DNA from: Marinobacter mangrovi
GTDB taxonomy: Bacteria; Pseudomonadota; Gammaproteobacteria; Pseudomonadales; Oleiphilaceae
Length of the DNA: 64,000 nt
Direction of reading: 5' to 3'
Assembly: GCF_016798325.1 (NCBI RefSeq)
Contig: NZ_JAERVO010000003.1
Location: forward strand, 643,608 to 707,607
Shown: one piece after another, positions 29,535 to 39,738 of the stretch
How positions within the stretch are numbered: position 1 is the stretch's first letter
How the letters are laid out: each line of letters begins with the position of its first letter
Made by a program: the position numbers and the translations under genes
Notes under the pieces: generated by a model
The model's input: only the letters and a program-made list of their open reading frames with translations
Database searches by the model: none
Told to the model about the DNA's origin: nothing

Positions 29535-31236
29535 CCGGCTTCACCACCGCCTGGCCGATCCCGCGTGGATCGGCCGCCGCGGTGGTTTCCCCGCTCTCCC
29601 GGTCCCGCAGGATCAGCTGCATATTGCCGTAATGCCGGCCCACATCCTTCAGCGTGTAGCCCATCGCTTCCAGTGCCGCCTGCTGTTCCGGCGTAAAGGT
29701 GTCCGGTTCATGCTGGATCACGTCCGGCAGGTACTGATGGTGGAAGCGCGGATCCGACACAGTGGCTTCGGCCGATTTCCCGTCCAGCACATCCAGTAAC
29801 CCCAGATAGACCATGGTGATGATCCGGCTGCCGCCGGGCGTGCCGATGATCGCCGTGCGGTCGTCGCTGGTCATGATGGTGGGCGTCATGCTCGACAGCG
29901 GCCGTTTGCCCGGTTCGATGCTGTTGGCCTCGCCGCCGACCAGGCCGTAGGCATTGGGAACGCCGGGCTTGATGGCAAAGTCGTCCATCTCGTCGTTGAG
30001 CAGCACGCCCGTGCCGGCGGACAGGAACGCCGAGCCGAATGGCAGGTTGATGCTCAGGGTGGCGCTGACCTTGCGCCCGTCGGCGTCCATGACCGACAGG
30101 TGGGTGGTGTGGTGGCCGCTGTCCAGATCGCCTTCCAGGGACTGGCTGGGCGTGGCGCGCCGAGGCTGGACGTTGGCCATGCGCCGGTTCAGGTAGGCGG
30201 GATCCAGCAGGTGATCGACCGGAATGTCGGTGTAGTCAGGGTCACCCAGATAGATGGCCCGATCGCGGTAGGCCCGCCGCATGACTTCCACCAAGTAGTG
30301 GGTGCGAGCCACCGGATCGTCGGCGGGCGTGTCGGGAAACAGGTCGCTGAATGGGCGCTGCTGCATCATGCCGAACATCTGGGCCAGGGCAATGCCGCCG
30401 GAGGAGGGCGGGGGTGTGGTCCAGAGGGTGGCGCCGTCATAGTGGATCACCACCGGCTCGCGCTCGACCACGGTGTAGTCCTTGAGGTCCTGAAGCTGCC
30501 AGATGCCGCCGGCGTCCTGCACATCCGCCACCAGGCGTTGCGCCACCGGCCCGTCGTAGAAACCGTCCCAGCCGCGATCGGCAATGGCTTCCAGCGTGTC
30601 GGCCAGAGCCGGTTGGCGAATCAGCGTGCCGACCGGTGGCACCTTGCCGTCCACCAGGAACGTCTGCCGGGTCGCCGGGTAACGCTGCATGATCTCGTGA
30701 CGCCACTCGGCCAGGTCGTGGTAGCGCTGATCCACATGGAAACCCTGACGGGCGATGCGGATGGCGTCCTGCAGGTTGGCCCGCAGCGGCCGCTCGGCAT
30801 AGTGCTCGTTGATGTAGGCGAACGCGCCGGGCTGGCCGGGAATGCCGGCGGCCAACGGGCCGTTGATGGAAAGCTTGTCGGGATGCACGTCGCCGTTGGC
30901 GTCCAGGTACATATCCCGTGTGCTGGCGGCCGGGGCTTTTTCGCGGGCGTCGACCAGGGTGGTTTTCTGATCGGGTTGTTGCAACAGCCAGAAACCACCG
31001 CCGCCGAGGCCGGCGCTGTAGGGTTCGACAACGGACAGGACCGCCGCGGTAGCAATGGCGGCGTCAAAGGCGTTGCCGCCTTCCTCAAGCGCCCGCAACC
31101 CCGCCTGGGTGGCGAGTGGGTGCGCGCTGGCGACCGCGAGACTGCCGGGCTTGTGCGGGTTAAAGACAGCACAGCCGCCCAGAAGCAGCAGTACCGTGAG
31201 GAGAATGCTTAACCGGGGCGTCCGTGCCATCGTCAT
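29527..31236 (-). CDS. ggt: Gamma-glutamyltransferase, lipoprotein form
   Basis: The enzyme transfers or hydrolyses gamma-glutamyl groups of glutathione outside the inner membrane. From the ATG at 31236 (AGGAG 7 bases upstream) the protein has 569 residues. It begins with a lipoprotein signal ending LLLLGGCAVF, so it is probably lipid-anchored. The autoprocessing site is the Thr of GHHTTHLSV, at the start of the small subunit. Further motifs are GGNAFDAAIATAAVLSVVEP, LNDEMDDF and the glycine loop GTPGGSRI. It lies 2 bases after the ferredoxin gene; the same ggt-fdx-coaD order exists in Pseudomonas. Confidence 0.94.
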   Translation of the reverse strand: MTMARTPRLSILLTVLLLLGGCAVFNPHKPGSLAVASAHPLATQAGLRALEEGGNAFDAAIATAAVLSVVEPYSAGLGGGGFWLLQQPDQKTTLVDAREKAPAASTRDMYLDANGDVHPDKLSINGPLAAGIPGQPGAFAYINEHYAERPLRANLQDAIRIARQGFHVDQRYHDLAEWRHEIMQRYPATRQTFLVDGKVPPVGTLIRQPALADTLEAIADRGWDGFYDGPVAQRLVADVQDAGGIWQLQDLKDYTVVEREPVVIHYDGATLWTTPPPSSGGIALAQMFGMMQQRPFSDLFPDTPADDPVARTHYLVEVMRRAYRDRAIYLGDPDYTDIPVDHLLDPAYLNRRMANVQPRRATPSQSLEGDLDSGHHTTHLSVMDADGRKVSATLSINLPFGSAFLSAGTGVLLNDEMDDFAIKPGVPNAYGLVGGEANSIEPGKRPLSSMTPTIMTSDDRTAIIGTPGGSRIITMVYLGLLDVLDGKSAEATVSDPRFHHQYLPDVIQHEPDTFTPEQQAALEAMGYTLKDVGRHYGNMQLILRDRESGETTAAADPRGIGQAVVKPVR

Positions 31237-31238
31237 CG

Positions 31239-31544
<306 letters not shown>

Positions 31545-31610
31545 TCACTACACCCTCTGGAATGATGGTGACATTTTACCGGATTTCGACGGCAACTGTG
31601 AGTGGCGATG

Positions 31611-31632
31611 ACGGCTGCCCGAGGGCAGCCGT
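31611..31632. other. Perfect hairpin beside the coaD stop codon
   Basis: A 9-base perfect stem (ACGGCTGCC 31611-31619, GGCAGCCGT 31624-31632) with a 4-base loop lies 7 bases after the coaD stop codon. Reading in the coaD direction no T-run follows, so it may be a weak terminator or a messenger end structure. Confidence 0.45.
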
Positions 31633-31639
31633 AAAACCA

Positions 31640-32167
<528 letters not shown>

Positions 32168-32273
32168 CTACAGGCATGTTCAAATCCGGCGCAGGCAGCA
32201 CCTTGATGGCACAGGATGGGGCGATCCATCGCCCGGGGTGTCAATCAGCGCCCCGGGCGTTATCGGGCGAGTC

Positions 32274-33719
32274 CTAGCGGATAAACATCCGGTACACCAT
32301 CTTGTGGAACGGTGTGTTGTAGGGCGGGTAGACAAAGCGGCCGCTGTTCAGCTTCTGGCGCCCGTAGACGGACTTGCCATGAGAGAAGGTCAGGAAGCCT
32401 TCCTTGCCGTGGTAGTGCCCCATGCCGGATTCGCCGATGCCGCCGAACGGCAGGTCGTCCTGGGCCACATGCATGAGCGTGTCGTTGATGCACATGCCGC
32501 CGGCGTGGGTGTTGGCGACCACATGGTCCTGGGCGTCCCGGTCGTAGCCGAAGTAGTACAGCGCCAACGGACGCGGCCGGTCGTTGATGAAGTCCAGCGC
32601 CTCGTCGATGCTGCCGTAGGTCACCACCGGCAGGATAGGGCCAAAGATCTCCTCCTGCATCACCAGCATGTCGTCGGTGGGGTTCAGGACCAGGTGCATC
32701 GGCAGCTTGCGGGTGCCGTCGCCCAGGCTTTCCGCCGCCGGGTTGACCTCAATGACCTTGGCGCCCTTGTTGCGGGCGTCGTCGATGTAGCGCACCAGGC
32801 GCTCGTACTGGCGTTCGTTGATGATGGCGGTGTAGTCGTTGTTGTCCCGCAGGGTGGGGTACATGTCGGCAAACCGGGTGCGGAATTCGTCGACGAAGGC
32901 CTGCAGGCGATCCGCCGGGCACAGCACGTAGTCCGGCGCGACGCAGGTCTGGCCGGCATTGACGGCTTTGCCGAAGGCTAATCGTTCGGTGGCGTCGCGC
33001 ATGGGCACGTCGTTGGAGATGATGGCCGGCGACTTGCCGCCCAGCTCCAGGGTGACCGGGGTCAGGTTCTCGGCGGCGGCGCGCATCACATGGCGACCGA
33101 CGGCCGTGGAGCCGGTGAACAGCAGGTGATCGAACGGGCGGGCCGTGAAGTCCGCGGCCACGTCGGCCTCGCCGTTGATGATGCTGATCAGGTCCTGTGG
33201 AAATTTGTCTTCAATCAGCTGCTTGATCAGGGCCGAGAAGTGCGGGGTGAATTCCGACATTTTCACCATCACCCGGTTGCCGGCGGCCAATGCCGCGGTC
33301 ATGGGACCGATCGACAGCAGCAGCGGATAGTTCCAGGGCACGACGATGCCCACGACGCCAACCGGCTGGTAGACCACCTTGTTGCTGGCGGGTTGGAACA
33401 GGACCGACACATGGCGCTTGGACGGCTTCATCCAGTCGCCGAGGTTCTTGAGGGCGTAGTTGATACCCTGGACGGCGGGCATCAGCTCGGCGATCTTGGT
33501 CTCGTCGGCGGACCGGCAGCTGAAGTCTTCGTCGATGGCCGCAATCAGTCGATCCTCGTTGGCCAGCAGCAGGCGCTTGAGTCGTTTCAGGTTTTCCTTG
33601 CGCTCGGTCAACGACGGGTAGGCATTACGGCGGAATGCCCGGCGCTGCTCCTCGAACAACCGTGTGGTTTGCTGGATCTGCTTTTTGCTTTCGGTCAGAT
33701 GAACGACGCTTGCGGTCAT
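32274..33719 (-). CDS. Coniferyl-aldehyde-type NAD-dependent aldehyde dehydrogenase
   Basis: The enzyme oxidises aldehydes to acids. The 481-residue protein belongs to the class 3 (coniferyl/fatty aldehyde) branch: it has VPWNYPLLLSIGPM, the catalytic Glu in TLELGGKSP, nucleophile Cys in NAGQTCVAPDY and the C-terminal HVAQDDLPFGGIGESGMGHYHG. A long C-terminal tail (FVYPPYNTPFHKMVYRMF) could aid membrane contact. The ATG at 33719 is preceded by GAGGAGA. A divergent TetR gene probably controls it, as in Pseudomonas, where the same pair lies near coaD. The true aldehyde cannot be fixed from sequence. Confidence 0.9.
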   Translation of the reverse strand: MTASVVHLTESKKQIQQTTRLFEEQRRAFRRNAYPSLTERKENLKRLKRLLLANEDRLIAAIDEDFSCRSADETKIAELMPAVQGINYALKNLGDWMKPSKRHVSVLFQPASNKVVYQPVGVVGIVVPWNYPLLLSIGPMTAALAAGNRVMVKMSEFTPHFSALIKQLIEDKFPQDLISIINGEADVAADFTARPFDHLLFTGSTAVGRHVMRAAAENLTPVTLELGGKSPAIISNDVPMRDATERLAFGKAVNAGQTCVAPDYVLCPADRLQAFVDEFRTRFADMYPTLRDNNDYTAIINERQYERLVRYIDDARNKGAKVIEVNPAAESLGDGTRKLPMHLVLNPTDDMLVMQEEIFGPILPVVTYGSIDEALDFINDRPRPLALYYFGYDRDAQDHVVANTHAGGMCINDTLMHVAQDDLPFGGIGESGMGHYHGKEGFLTFSHGKSVYGRQKLNSGRFVYPPYNTPFHKMVYRMFIR

Positions 33720-33861
33720 GGTGACTCTCCTCGCCTCAGGGGCCCGATGCCTGTCCGGTCGGAGCCGGATGTCCGCGGTCTGAACGCGGTTCTGCGTAAA
33801 AAGTACGTTGAGGCTGTTCGGGGTGATCAATAATTGTTCGATTTGTGTTTGAGGGTATTAT

Positions 33862-33877
33862 TAGAGTATATACTCTA
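33862..33877. promoter_or_regulatory. Perfect 16-base palindrome, operator of the divergent aldehyde dehydrogenase/TetR pair
   Basis: TAGAGTATATACTCTA is fully self-complementary and lies between the divergent start codons at 33719 and 33989, in the only A+T-rich part of the spacer. Its size and symmetry fit a TetR dimer site. It also contains TATACT, a -10-like hexamer, so binding would block a promoter directly. Confidence 0.65.
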
Positions 33878-33988
33878 GTGAGTCAAGGATCTCATCTGGC
33901 CGCTTGGGCCAATGTGTTATCCGGCGCCTCCGGCATAGGATGAATGTCGAAAACCGGTGCGGTTCATACACAACAACAAGCCTGCTTC

Positions 33989-34684
33989 ATGAAAACACGC
34001 GACAAGATTCTCTTAACCAGTCTGGACCTGTTCAACGAGCGGGGTGAGCGCAACACCACCACCAATCACATTGCCGCCCATCTGGGCATATCGCCGGGCA
34101 ACCTCTATTACCACTTCCGCAACAAGTCGGACATCATCTACGAGATTTTCCAGGAATACGAAAAGCTGGTGGACTACTACCTGGAGATTCCCGACGACCG
34201 GCCATTGGGCCTGGACGACATGATGTTCTACCTGGAGTCCGTGTTCGACGGCCTCTGGAGCTACCGCTTCCTGCACCGGGACCTGGAGTTCCTGCTGGAC
34301 AATGACGCCCGTCTGCGGGAGGACTACCGTCTATTCACCGGCCGTTGCCTGGCGGCCATCAAGCAGATCTTCTCCGGTCTGACCGACGGTGGTCTGTTCG
34401 AGGCCCAGGCCGACGAGCTGAAAGACGCCATGTCCCTGAATGTCTGGCTGGTGATCACCAACTGGATGGCGTTCCTGAAAACCGCCCACGCCGGCGACAG
34501 CACCGACAGCATCACCCGGGAACAGCTCAAACAGGGCATTTTCCAGGTGCTGACCCTGGAAATGCCGTACCTGCGGGATGCCTACCGGGAGGATGTGATG
34601 GCCATCCGGGAGCGCTATCGGCCCGAACTGATCGGTGCGGGGGAAGAAAACGGAGTGTTATGCGGGTTTTCACGGATGAAATAG
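33989..34684 (+). CDS. TetR family regulator of the aldehyde dehydrogenase
   Basis: The 231-residue protein starts MKTRDKILLTSLDLFNERG and has the helix-turn-helix TNHIAAHLGISPGNLYYHFRNK. A long helical C-terminal domain (about residues 60-210) would bind a ligand, perhaps an aldehyde or fatty acyl compound. I chose the ATG directly before the helix-turn-helix domain; an in-frame ATG at 33944 adds 15 residues and has AGGA close by, so it cannot be excluded. It is divergent from the aldehyde dehydrogenase gene across a perfect palindrome, the usual repressor-target layout. Confidence 0.88.
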   Translation: MKTRDKILLTSLDLFNERGERNTTTNHIAAHLGISPGNLYYHFRNKSDIIYEIFQEYEKLVDYYLEIPDDRPLGLDDMMFYLESVFDGLWSYRFLHRDLEFLLDNDARLREDYRLFTGRCLAAIKQIFSGLTDGGLFEAQADELKDAMSLNVWLVITNWMAFLKTAHAGDSTDSITREQLKQGIFQVLTLEMPYLRDAYREDVMAIRERYRPELIGAGEENGVLCGFSRMK

Positions 34685-34813
34685 GTGCAAAAGGCAAGGA
34701 ACTAACGGGAGAACATCCGGTCTCAGTTATCGGACGTGGACCAGAACGGATTACTGGTTGCGTCTTCCTGAGCGCCAAGCTCAGGTTTTAGCTGAAAGCA
34801 AAACCCTGACGTT

Positions 34814-34846
34814 CTCCCGGCTCCTGCAAGCCGGGAGCTTTTTTTT
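34814..34846 (+). terminator. Strong intrinsic terminator after the TetR gene
   Basis: A perfect 9-base stem (CTCCCGGCT 34814-34822, AGCCGGGAG 34829-34837) with a 6-base loop is followed by C and eight T. It ends 7 bases before the stop codon of the convergent engB gene. Confidence 0.93.
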
Positions 34847-34852
34847 GTGGCC

Positions 34853-35515
34853 TCAGGGCGCGACAGTGATGGGTTGCTCTTCCGCTTCCAGCCAGTCCGT
34901 CAGGGCATTACGGGCCTGGTCCAGGCCCTGCTTTTTCATGGCCGAGAACTGAACCAGATGCTCCAGGCAGTTCACCCCTTCCAGCGCCTTTCGAATCTTC
35001 AGCATCGCCTGTTTGGCCTGTCCCGATTTCAGCTTGTCCGCCTTGGTGGCCAGGATCATCAGTGGCAGCTGGCTCTGCTCGCACCACTCGATCATCATCC
35101 GGTCAAAATCCTGCAGTGGGTGGCGAATGTCCATCACCAGCACCAGGCCCCTCAGGCTTTCGCGACGGGACAGGTAGTCGTCCAGGTGCTTTTGCCAGTC
35201 CTCCTGCATCTCTTTCGCCACCTTGGCGTAGCCATAACCCGGCAGGTCCACCAGCCGGCAGCCCGGGCGGTTGAGCGAGAAGAAGTTGATCAGCCGCGTG
35301 CGGCCCGGCGTCTTACTGGTGCGAGCCAGCTTGCTGTTGACCGTAATGGCGTTGATGGCACTGGACTTGCCGGCGTTGGAGCGGCCGGCAAACGCCACCT
35401 CGCTGCCGTCATCGGGCGGGCATTCCGCCACCCGGGAGGCGCTGGTCAGGAAGCGGGCGCTGTTATAGGCAATGGGCTTGAGCTCGGCGGTGCCGGGAGA
35501 AGCGGAGTCAGACAC
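34853..35515 (-). CDS. engB: Ribosome biogenesis GTPase EngB (YsxC/YihA)
   Basis: EngB is an essential GTPase that helps assemble the large ribosomal subunit. The GTP motifs are [17 protein letters not shown] (G1), the switch region [14 protein letters not shown] (G2), [12 protein letters not shown] (G3) and LATKADKLK (G4). No ATG is near the N-terminus; a GTG at 35515 gives 220 residues, a normal length, whereas the open frame further upstream (to 35635) has no family likeness. It is divergent from the cytochrome c4 gene, a linkage shared with Pseudomonas. Confidence 0.93.
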   Translation of the reverse strand: MSDSASPGTAELKPIAYNSARFLTSASRVAECPPDDGSEVAFAGRSNAGKSSAINAITVNSKLARTSKTPGRTRLINFFSLNRPGCRLVDLPGYGYAKVAKEMQEDWQKHLDDYLSRRESLRGLVLVMDIRHPLQDFDRMMIEWCEQSQLPLMILATKADKLKSGQAKQAMLKIRKALEGVNCLEHLVQFSAMKKQGLDQARNALTDWLEAEEQPITVAP

Positions 35516-35785
35516 GATCAGAGGGTTTCCGGTCAACAGTGAATGGACAGGTTGGAGCGCGATTCCCGGTTCGAATTCGTTAGCTTCACTAAGGAATTGA
35601 ACGGTGCGGTTCCAGCAACTAATGTATAGTATCACACCAGTTCAGTGGGAACGGCGGGGCTGGCGCTCCGGCGGAAGCACTGCTATGACAAGAAACAAAG
35701 GAGCATCTGGGTGCGTTCGGGCGGAAAGCATCCGGGAGACTTTCTGAAGCTCCACGGGATTTCTGATTGAGAGAGCGGGGCGAGC

Positions 35786-36400
35786 ATGAAAAAACGGATC
35801 ACAGGGATCGTTCTGGGCCTGGGCGTGGCTCTGACAACGGCGGCGTACGGTGCCGGTGACCCTCAGGCCGGTCAGTCCAATGCGGCGGTCTGTGCCGGCT
35901 GCCACGGCCAGAATGGCGCACAGCCCGTGCAGCCGGTTTACCCCAAGCTGGCCGGGCTCGGCGAAACCTACCTCTACAAGCAACTTCAGCACATCAAGGC
36001 GGGCGAACGGCAGATCCCGGAAATGACCGGTCTGCTCGCCAATCTGTCGGACAAGGACCTGCAGGATCTGGCGGCCTATTTCGACCAGCAGCAGACGCCG
36101 ATCGGCAAGGCCAATCCGGATCTGGTCAAGAAAGGCGAGCAACTCTATCGCGGCGGCAACCTGGCCAGCGGCGTGCCGGCCTGTGCCGGCTGCCACAATC
36201 CCCAGGGCCTGGGCAACGAGCCGGGCGGTTTCCCGCGTCTGAGCGGGCAGCACCCGGACTATGTGATCAAGCAGCTCAAGGCCTACCGGACTGGCGATCG
36301 CAGCACCGGCGCCATGAGCCAGATCATGATGGACGTGGCTTCCCGACTCACCGAAGAAGAGATGGCCGCCGTCGCCAGTTACGTCTCCGGCCTGCACTGA
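35786..36400 (+). CDS. Diheme cytochrome c4
   Basis: Cytochrome c4 is a periplasmic two-heme carrier that feeds terminal oxidases, especially cbb3 type. The 204-residue protein has a signal peptide (residues 1-23, cut after YGA or so) and two CAGCH heme sites at residues 36-40 and 133-137. Axial Met ligands are likely in ERQIPEMTGLL and STGAMSQIMMD. The two halves are clearly homologous, each with a YP.L or FPRLSGQ segment. It is followed by a terminator and then dsbA, whose product works in the same compartment. Confidence 0.95.
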   Translation: MKKRITGIVLGLGVALTTAAYGAGDPQAGQSNAAVCAGCHGQNGAQPVQPVYPKLAGLGETYLYKQLQHIKAGERQIPEMTGLLANLSDKDLQDLAAYFDQQQTPIGKANPDLVKKGEQLYRGGNLASGVPACAGCHNPQGLGNEPGGFPRLSGQHPDYVIKQLKAYRTGDRSTGAMSQIMMDVASRLTEEEMAAVASYVSGLH

Positions 36401-36427
36401 TCGGGTTCTGGCGATCGCATCACTGGG

Positions 36428-36451
36428 AACCCTCGCTTCGGCGGGGGTTTT
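36428..36451 (+). terminator. Intrinsic terminator after cytochrome c4
   Basis: A stem of AACCCTCGC (36428-36436) and GCGGGGGTT (36441-36449), with one T-G pair and a TTCG tetraloop, is followed by a short T-run. It begins 28 bases after the stop codon. Confidence 0.85.
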
Positions 36452-36595
36452 CTGTTTCGGGTCGCGACGTTGCGTACCCGCCGCTGAGCCGTAATAATGC
36501 CACCCATTCATACCAGTCCGTGCTGCGGCGCGTGGCGAACTTTCCCGCAGGTTTGAGGTCACAAGCCCCTGCGACGACAACGATAGGAGTGAATA

Positions 36596-37228
36596 ATGTC
36601 GACATTCTGGAAAGGCTGGCTTTGTGCGCTGCTTCTCCTGCCGCTGGCGGCCACCGCCCAGGCGGCACAGTTTCAGGAAGGTCAGGATTACGAACGGCTG
36701 AGCTCACCGCTGCCTACCCAAAATCCCGACCACATCGAAGTCACCGAAGTCTTCTGGTATGGCTGCCCCCACTGCTACGCGTTCAAGCCCCTGATCGAAG
36801 ACTGGGCCTCGAAGAAGGCGGATGATGTCGATTTTGTACTGGTGCCGGCGGCTCTGGGGCGGACCTGGGATGTCCACGCCCGTGCTTTCTACACCACCAA
36901 GGCCATGGGCGTGTTCGACAAGACGCACGATCTGCTGTTTGATGCCCTGGCGCGGGACCACAAACGTCTCAACAACGGCGAAAAGATTGCTGACTTCCTG
37001 GCTGACCACGGTGTGGACAAGGACGCGTTCCTGAAGACATTCAACAGCTTCGGCGTGAATGCCAAAATGCAGCAGGCTGAGGCCTATGTTCGGGGTGCAC
37101 GGATCACCGGTGTTCCGACTATCATTGTCAATGGGAAGTACAAAGTCAGCGCATCCATGGCTGGCAGTCACGAGAACATGATCAAGGTGATCGACTACCT
37201 GGTCGACAAGGAGCGCAACGCGCAGTAA
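36596..37228 (+). CDS. dsbA: Periplasmic thiol:disulfide interchange protein DsbA
   Basis: DsbA introduces disulfide bonds into proteins in the periplasm and is re-oxidised by DsbB. The 210-residue protein has a signal peptide (residues 1-24, ending AQA), the thioredoxin-like active site CPHC (57-60, within FWYGCPHCYAFKP) and the cis-proline loop TGVPT (Pro174). AGGAG precedes the ATG. An endonuclease/exonuclease-fold gene follows after 35 bases, as in Pseudomonas. Confidence 0.96.
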   Translation: MSTFWKGWLCALLLLPLAATAQAAQFQEGQDYERLSSPLPTQNPDHIEVTEVFWYGCPHCYAFKPLIEDWASKKADDVDFVLVPAALGRTWDVHARAFYTTKAMGVFDKTHDLLFDALARDHKRLNNGEKIADFLADHGVDKDAFLKTFNSFGVNAKMQQAEAYVRGARITGVPTIIVNGKYKVSASMAGSHENMIKVIDYLVDKERNAQ

Positions 37229-37263
37229 CGCCTTGTCGCGGGCGGTTCGAAGGTCAGCAGGGC

Positions 37264-38133
37264 ATGTACGAGCGAATTCGCAAACAGCTCAACGAGTTGA
37301 TCGGTAATGCGCCGGTTCGGAGCGCCAGTGTCGGCGCCTGTTCCGGCACCGAACACGTGCCCGATTTCGAGCCACACCGGCATATCCGTCTGCTGACCTA
37401 CAATATCCAGGTGGGTATCAGCACCTCATCCTACCGTCATTACTTCACGCGCAGCTGGCAACACATCCTGCCCCACCGTCGGCGCATCGAGAATCTGGAC
37501 AAGATTTCCCAACTGCTGCGCAATTACGATGTGGTGGCGCTGCAGGAGTGTGACGGCGGCAGTCTGCGCAGTGGCTTCATTAACCAGGTGCAGTACCTGG
37601 CCGAAGCCAGCGGCATTCCTTACTGGTATCAGCAGCTCAATCGTAACCTCGGTCGACTGGCCCAGCACAGCAACGGTTTGCTCAGCCGCTACCGACCGCT
37701 GGATGTCACCGAGTACAAATTGCCCGGCCTGATTCCCGGGCGGGGTGCTATCGTTGCTCGCTACGGCGACCCCAACGATCCCCTGGTGCTGGTAATGATG
37801 CACCTGTCCCTGAGTGCCCAGGCCCAGAATCGACAGCTGGGTTTTGTGCGCGACCTGATTGGCGAGTACCAGCACGTGGTCCTCATGGGCGATATGAACA
37901 ATCACGCCGAGCAATTGCTGGGCAACACGCCGCTCTCGGAAACCGACCTGGTGCCGCTGCCGGAAACCGCCCACAGTTTCCCCAGCTGGCGGCCCGAGCG
38001 GGCGCTTGACCACATTCTCGTGAGCCCCTCGCTGGAAATCCGGCGCGCCGAAGTCATCAACCACCCGGTCTCCGATCATCTGCCCATCGCCATGGACATC
38101 GCCCTGCCGTCCGGCTACGTCGCGAAATTCTGA
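37264..38133 (+). CDS. Endonuclease/exonuclease/phosphatase-fold protein
   Basis: The 289-residue protein has the EEP-fold motifs: LLTYNIQVG (metal-binding Asn), VVALQECDGG (metal-binding Glu), LVLVMMHLSLS, HVVLMGDMNNHA (Asp/Asn pair) and the C-terminal DHILVSPSLE plus SDHLPIAMDI (catalytic Asp-His). All catalytic positions are present, so a phosphodiesterase or phosphatase activity is expected, with the substrate unknown (nucleic acid, sphingomyelin or inositol phosphate are all possible). No signal peptide is seen. It lies downstream of dsbA and ends with a bidirectional terminator shared with rpmG. Confidence 0.88.
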   Translation: MYERIRKQLNELIGNAPVRSASVGACSGTEHVPDFEPHRHIRLLTYNIQVGISTSSYRHYFTRSWQHILPHRRRIENLDKISQLLRNYDVVALQECDGGSLRSGFINQVQYLAEASGIPYWYQQLNRNLGRLAQHSNGLLSRYRPLDVTEYKLPGLIPGRGAIVARYGDPNDPLVLVMMHLSLSAQAQNRQLGFVRDLIGEYQHVVLMGDMNNHAEQLLGNTPLSETDLVPLPETAHSFPSWRPERALDHILVSPSLEIRRAEVINHPVSDHLPIAMDIALPSGYVAKF

Positions 38134-38168
38134 AGCCCCTCTGAATCGGTTACCGGTCAAACAGGCAC

Positions 38169-38206
38169 AAAAAAGCCGACGGTCACGAGGTGAGCGTCGG
38201 CTTTTT
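38169..38206. terminator. Bidirectional terminator between the EEP-fold gene and rpmG
   Basis: A stem with GCCGAC (38175-38180) and GTCGGC (38196-38201) is flanked by six A on the left and five T on the right, so it can end transcripts in both directions. It lies between convergent genes (stop codons at 38133 and 38223). Confidence 0.9.
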
Positions 38207-38222
38207 CGAAAGCGGATCAAGA

Positions 38223-38378
38223 TTACTTGATCTTGGCTTCCTTGTAGGCAACGTGCTTGCGAACAACCGGATCGTACTTCTTGATCTCGATTTTCTCAGG
38301 CGTGTTGCGCTTGTTTTTGTGGGTCGTGTAGAAGTGACCCGTACCTGCAGATGATACCAGCTTGATCTTCTCGCGCAT
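38223..38378 (-). CDS. rpmG: Ribosomal protein L33
   Basis: L33 is a small protein of the 50S subunit. Translation gives 51 basic residues beginning [19 protein letters not shown], with [16 protein letters not shown] and the end VAYKEAKIK. This is the Cys-free (zinc-independent) form. It starts 11 bases after rpmB ends on the same strand, the classic rpmB-rpmG operon. The gene is short and easily missed. Confidence 0.97.
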   Translation of the reverse strand: MREKIKLVSSAGTGHFYTTHKNKRNTPEKIEIKKYDPVVRKHVAYKEAKIK

Positions 38379-38389
38379 GATGCGGCTCC

Positions 38390-38626
38390 TTATACCTTCT
38401 CGCCGCGGGCACGAAGGTCGGCCAGCACAGCGTCAATGCCTTTTTTGTCGATGATACGCATACCTTTGGTAGAGACGCGCAGCTTCACAAAGCGCTTTTC
38501 AGTTTCTACCCAAAAGCGATGGTTCTGCAGATTCGGCAGAAAACGACGCTTGGTGTGGTTCATCGCGTGAGATACGTTATTACCGGTGACCGGCCGCTTA
38601 CCGGTAACCTGACAGACTCTGGACAT
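38390..38626 (-). CDS. rpmB: Ribosomal protein L28
   Basis: L28 is a 50S subunit protein. The 78-residue sequence starts [23 protein letters not shown], with the conserved [14 protein letters not shown] and the end [12 protein letters not shown]. Only the first Cys remains of the possible zinc ligands, so it is probably the zinc-independent form. It heads the rpmB-rpmG operon, with a promoter candidate about 100 bases upstream. Confidence 0.97.
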   Translation of the reverse strand: MSRVCQVTGKRPVTGNNVSHAMNHTKRRFLPNLQNHRFWVETEKRFVKLRVSTKGMRIIDKKGIDAVLADLRARGEKV

Positions 38627-38720
38627 GTTTGCCTCCGACCTGAGCTCTTAAGTCCTGAAATACAGAATTCGTTATTTCGCGCCTCTGGGTGCTCGCCAGA
38701 CGCCGCCAGAAAGGGACGCT

Positions 38721-38749
38721 TTTATACCAGAATGCCCAGGCCAACGCAA
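38721..38749 (-). promoter_or_regulatory. Candidate promoter of rpmB-rpmG
   Basis: On the minus strand TTGCGT (38749-38744) and TATAAA (38726-38721) are separated by 17 bases. The -10 is a five-of-six match and the -35 a three-of-six match. It lies 95 bases before the rpmB start codon in the A+T-rich part of the spacer between rpmB and radC. Confidence 0.5.
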
Positions 38750-38834
38750 AAAATTGTTGGGAATTTGGCCAGTTTTTTCGGGCATTACTCATATGGGGGG
38801 CTGAATGACGGCGTTTTGTCGTCTGTATGGCGCT

Positions 38835-39512
38835 TTACAGGAGGCCCCGTTCGGCCAGCGACACCACCTCGCCATGGCCCACCACCATGTGATCCAGCAC
38901 CCGGATATCCAGCAACTGCAGCGCGTCGGACAGGCGACGGGTCAGGCTGATATCGGCCTGGCTGGGTTCGGCCACGCCGGAGGGGTGATTATGGGCGAAA
39001 ATCACCGCCGCTGCATTGTGATCCAGGGCCTGGCGGACCACTTCTCGCGGGTAGACGGCCGCGCCGTCGATGGTGCCGCGGAACAGCTCCTCATACCGGA
39101 TGATGCGATGGCGATTGTCCAGAAACAGGCCGGCAAAGACTTCATGGGGATAGTGGCCCAGCCGGCTGCTGAGGTAGCGGCGAGTGTCCTCCGGCGAGCG
39201 CAGCGGATCGCCCTGGTGCAGGGGCGCATCGAGAACCCGCCGGGCCATCTCCATGGCGGCCTGGACCTGGGCGTATTTGGCGGTGCCCAGGCCGCGGATC
39301 TGGCAGAACCGATTGGCGGAGGCGGTCATCAGCTCCCGCAGACTGCCAAAATCATTGAGCAGCGACCGCGAAAGGTCCATCACGGGCTGGCCGGTGGTAC
39401 CGGTTCGCAGGAAAATGGCGAGCAACTCGGCATCGCTGAGACTGCCAGGGCCGTGCTTGAGCAGACGCTCACGGGGCCGTTCATCCGTCGGCCAGGCGGT
39501 TGGTGTGGTCAT
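38835..39512 (-). CDS. radC: RadC (JAMM/MPN+ family) protein
   Basis: The 225-residue protein has an N-terminal helix-hairpin-helix region ([26 protein letters not shown], then [15 protein letters not shown]) and a C-terminal JAMM metalloprotease-like fold with [14 protein letters not shown] (zinc ligands His, His, Asp). The old link to DNA repair is disputed and the activity of RadC is not settled. The ATG at 39512 has GGAGGG close upstream. It is divergent from coaBC, the same arrangement as in Pseudomonas. Confidence 0.93.
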   Translation of the reverse strand: MTTPTAWPTDERPRERLLKHGPGSLSDAELLAIFLRTGTTGQPVMDLSRSLLNDFGSLRELMTASANRFCQIRGLGTAKYAQVQAAMEMARRVLDAPLHQGDPLRSPEDTRRYLSSRLGHYPHEVFAGLFLDNRHRIIRYEELFRGTIDGAAVYPREVVRQALDHNAAAVIFAHNHPSGVAEPSQADISLTRRLSDALQLLDIRVLDHMVVGHGEVVSLAERGLL

Positions 39513-39738
39513 CCCGATTCCCTCCGGGTCAATGCGTCCCCGGACCACAACGGCACGCCAGCGGGGGCCGTGTGATGAATATCGGGGCGCTGTGGCTTCC
39601 TTATAGATGCAGTGGGCGAATCCGTCGCCGCGGGGCAGCTTACCATGGTCGCCGGGCTGTCGGGAGGGTGCCTGTGGTGCTATCTTATGGCGTTTATGAT
39701 GGCCCCGTTGTGTGGACCGGAACGAGATGGGAGAGGGC

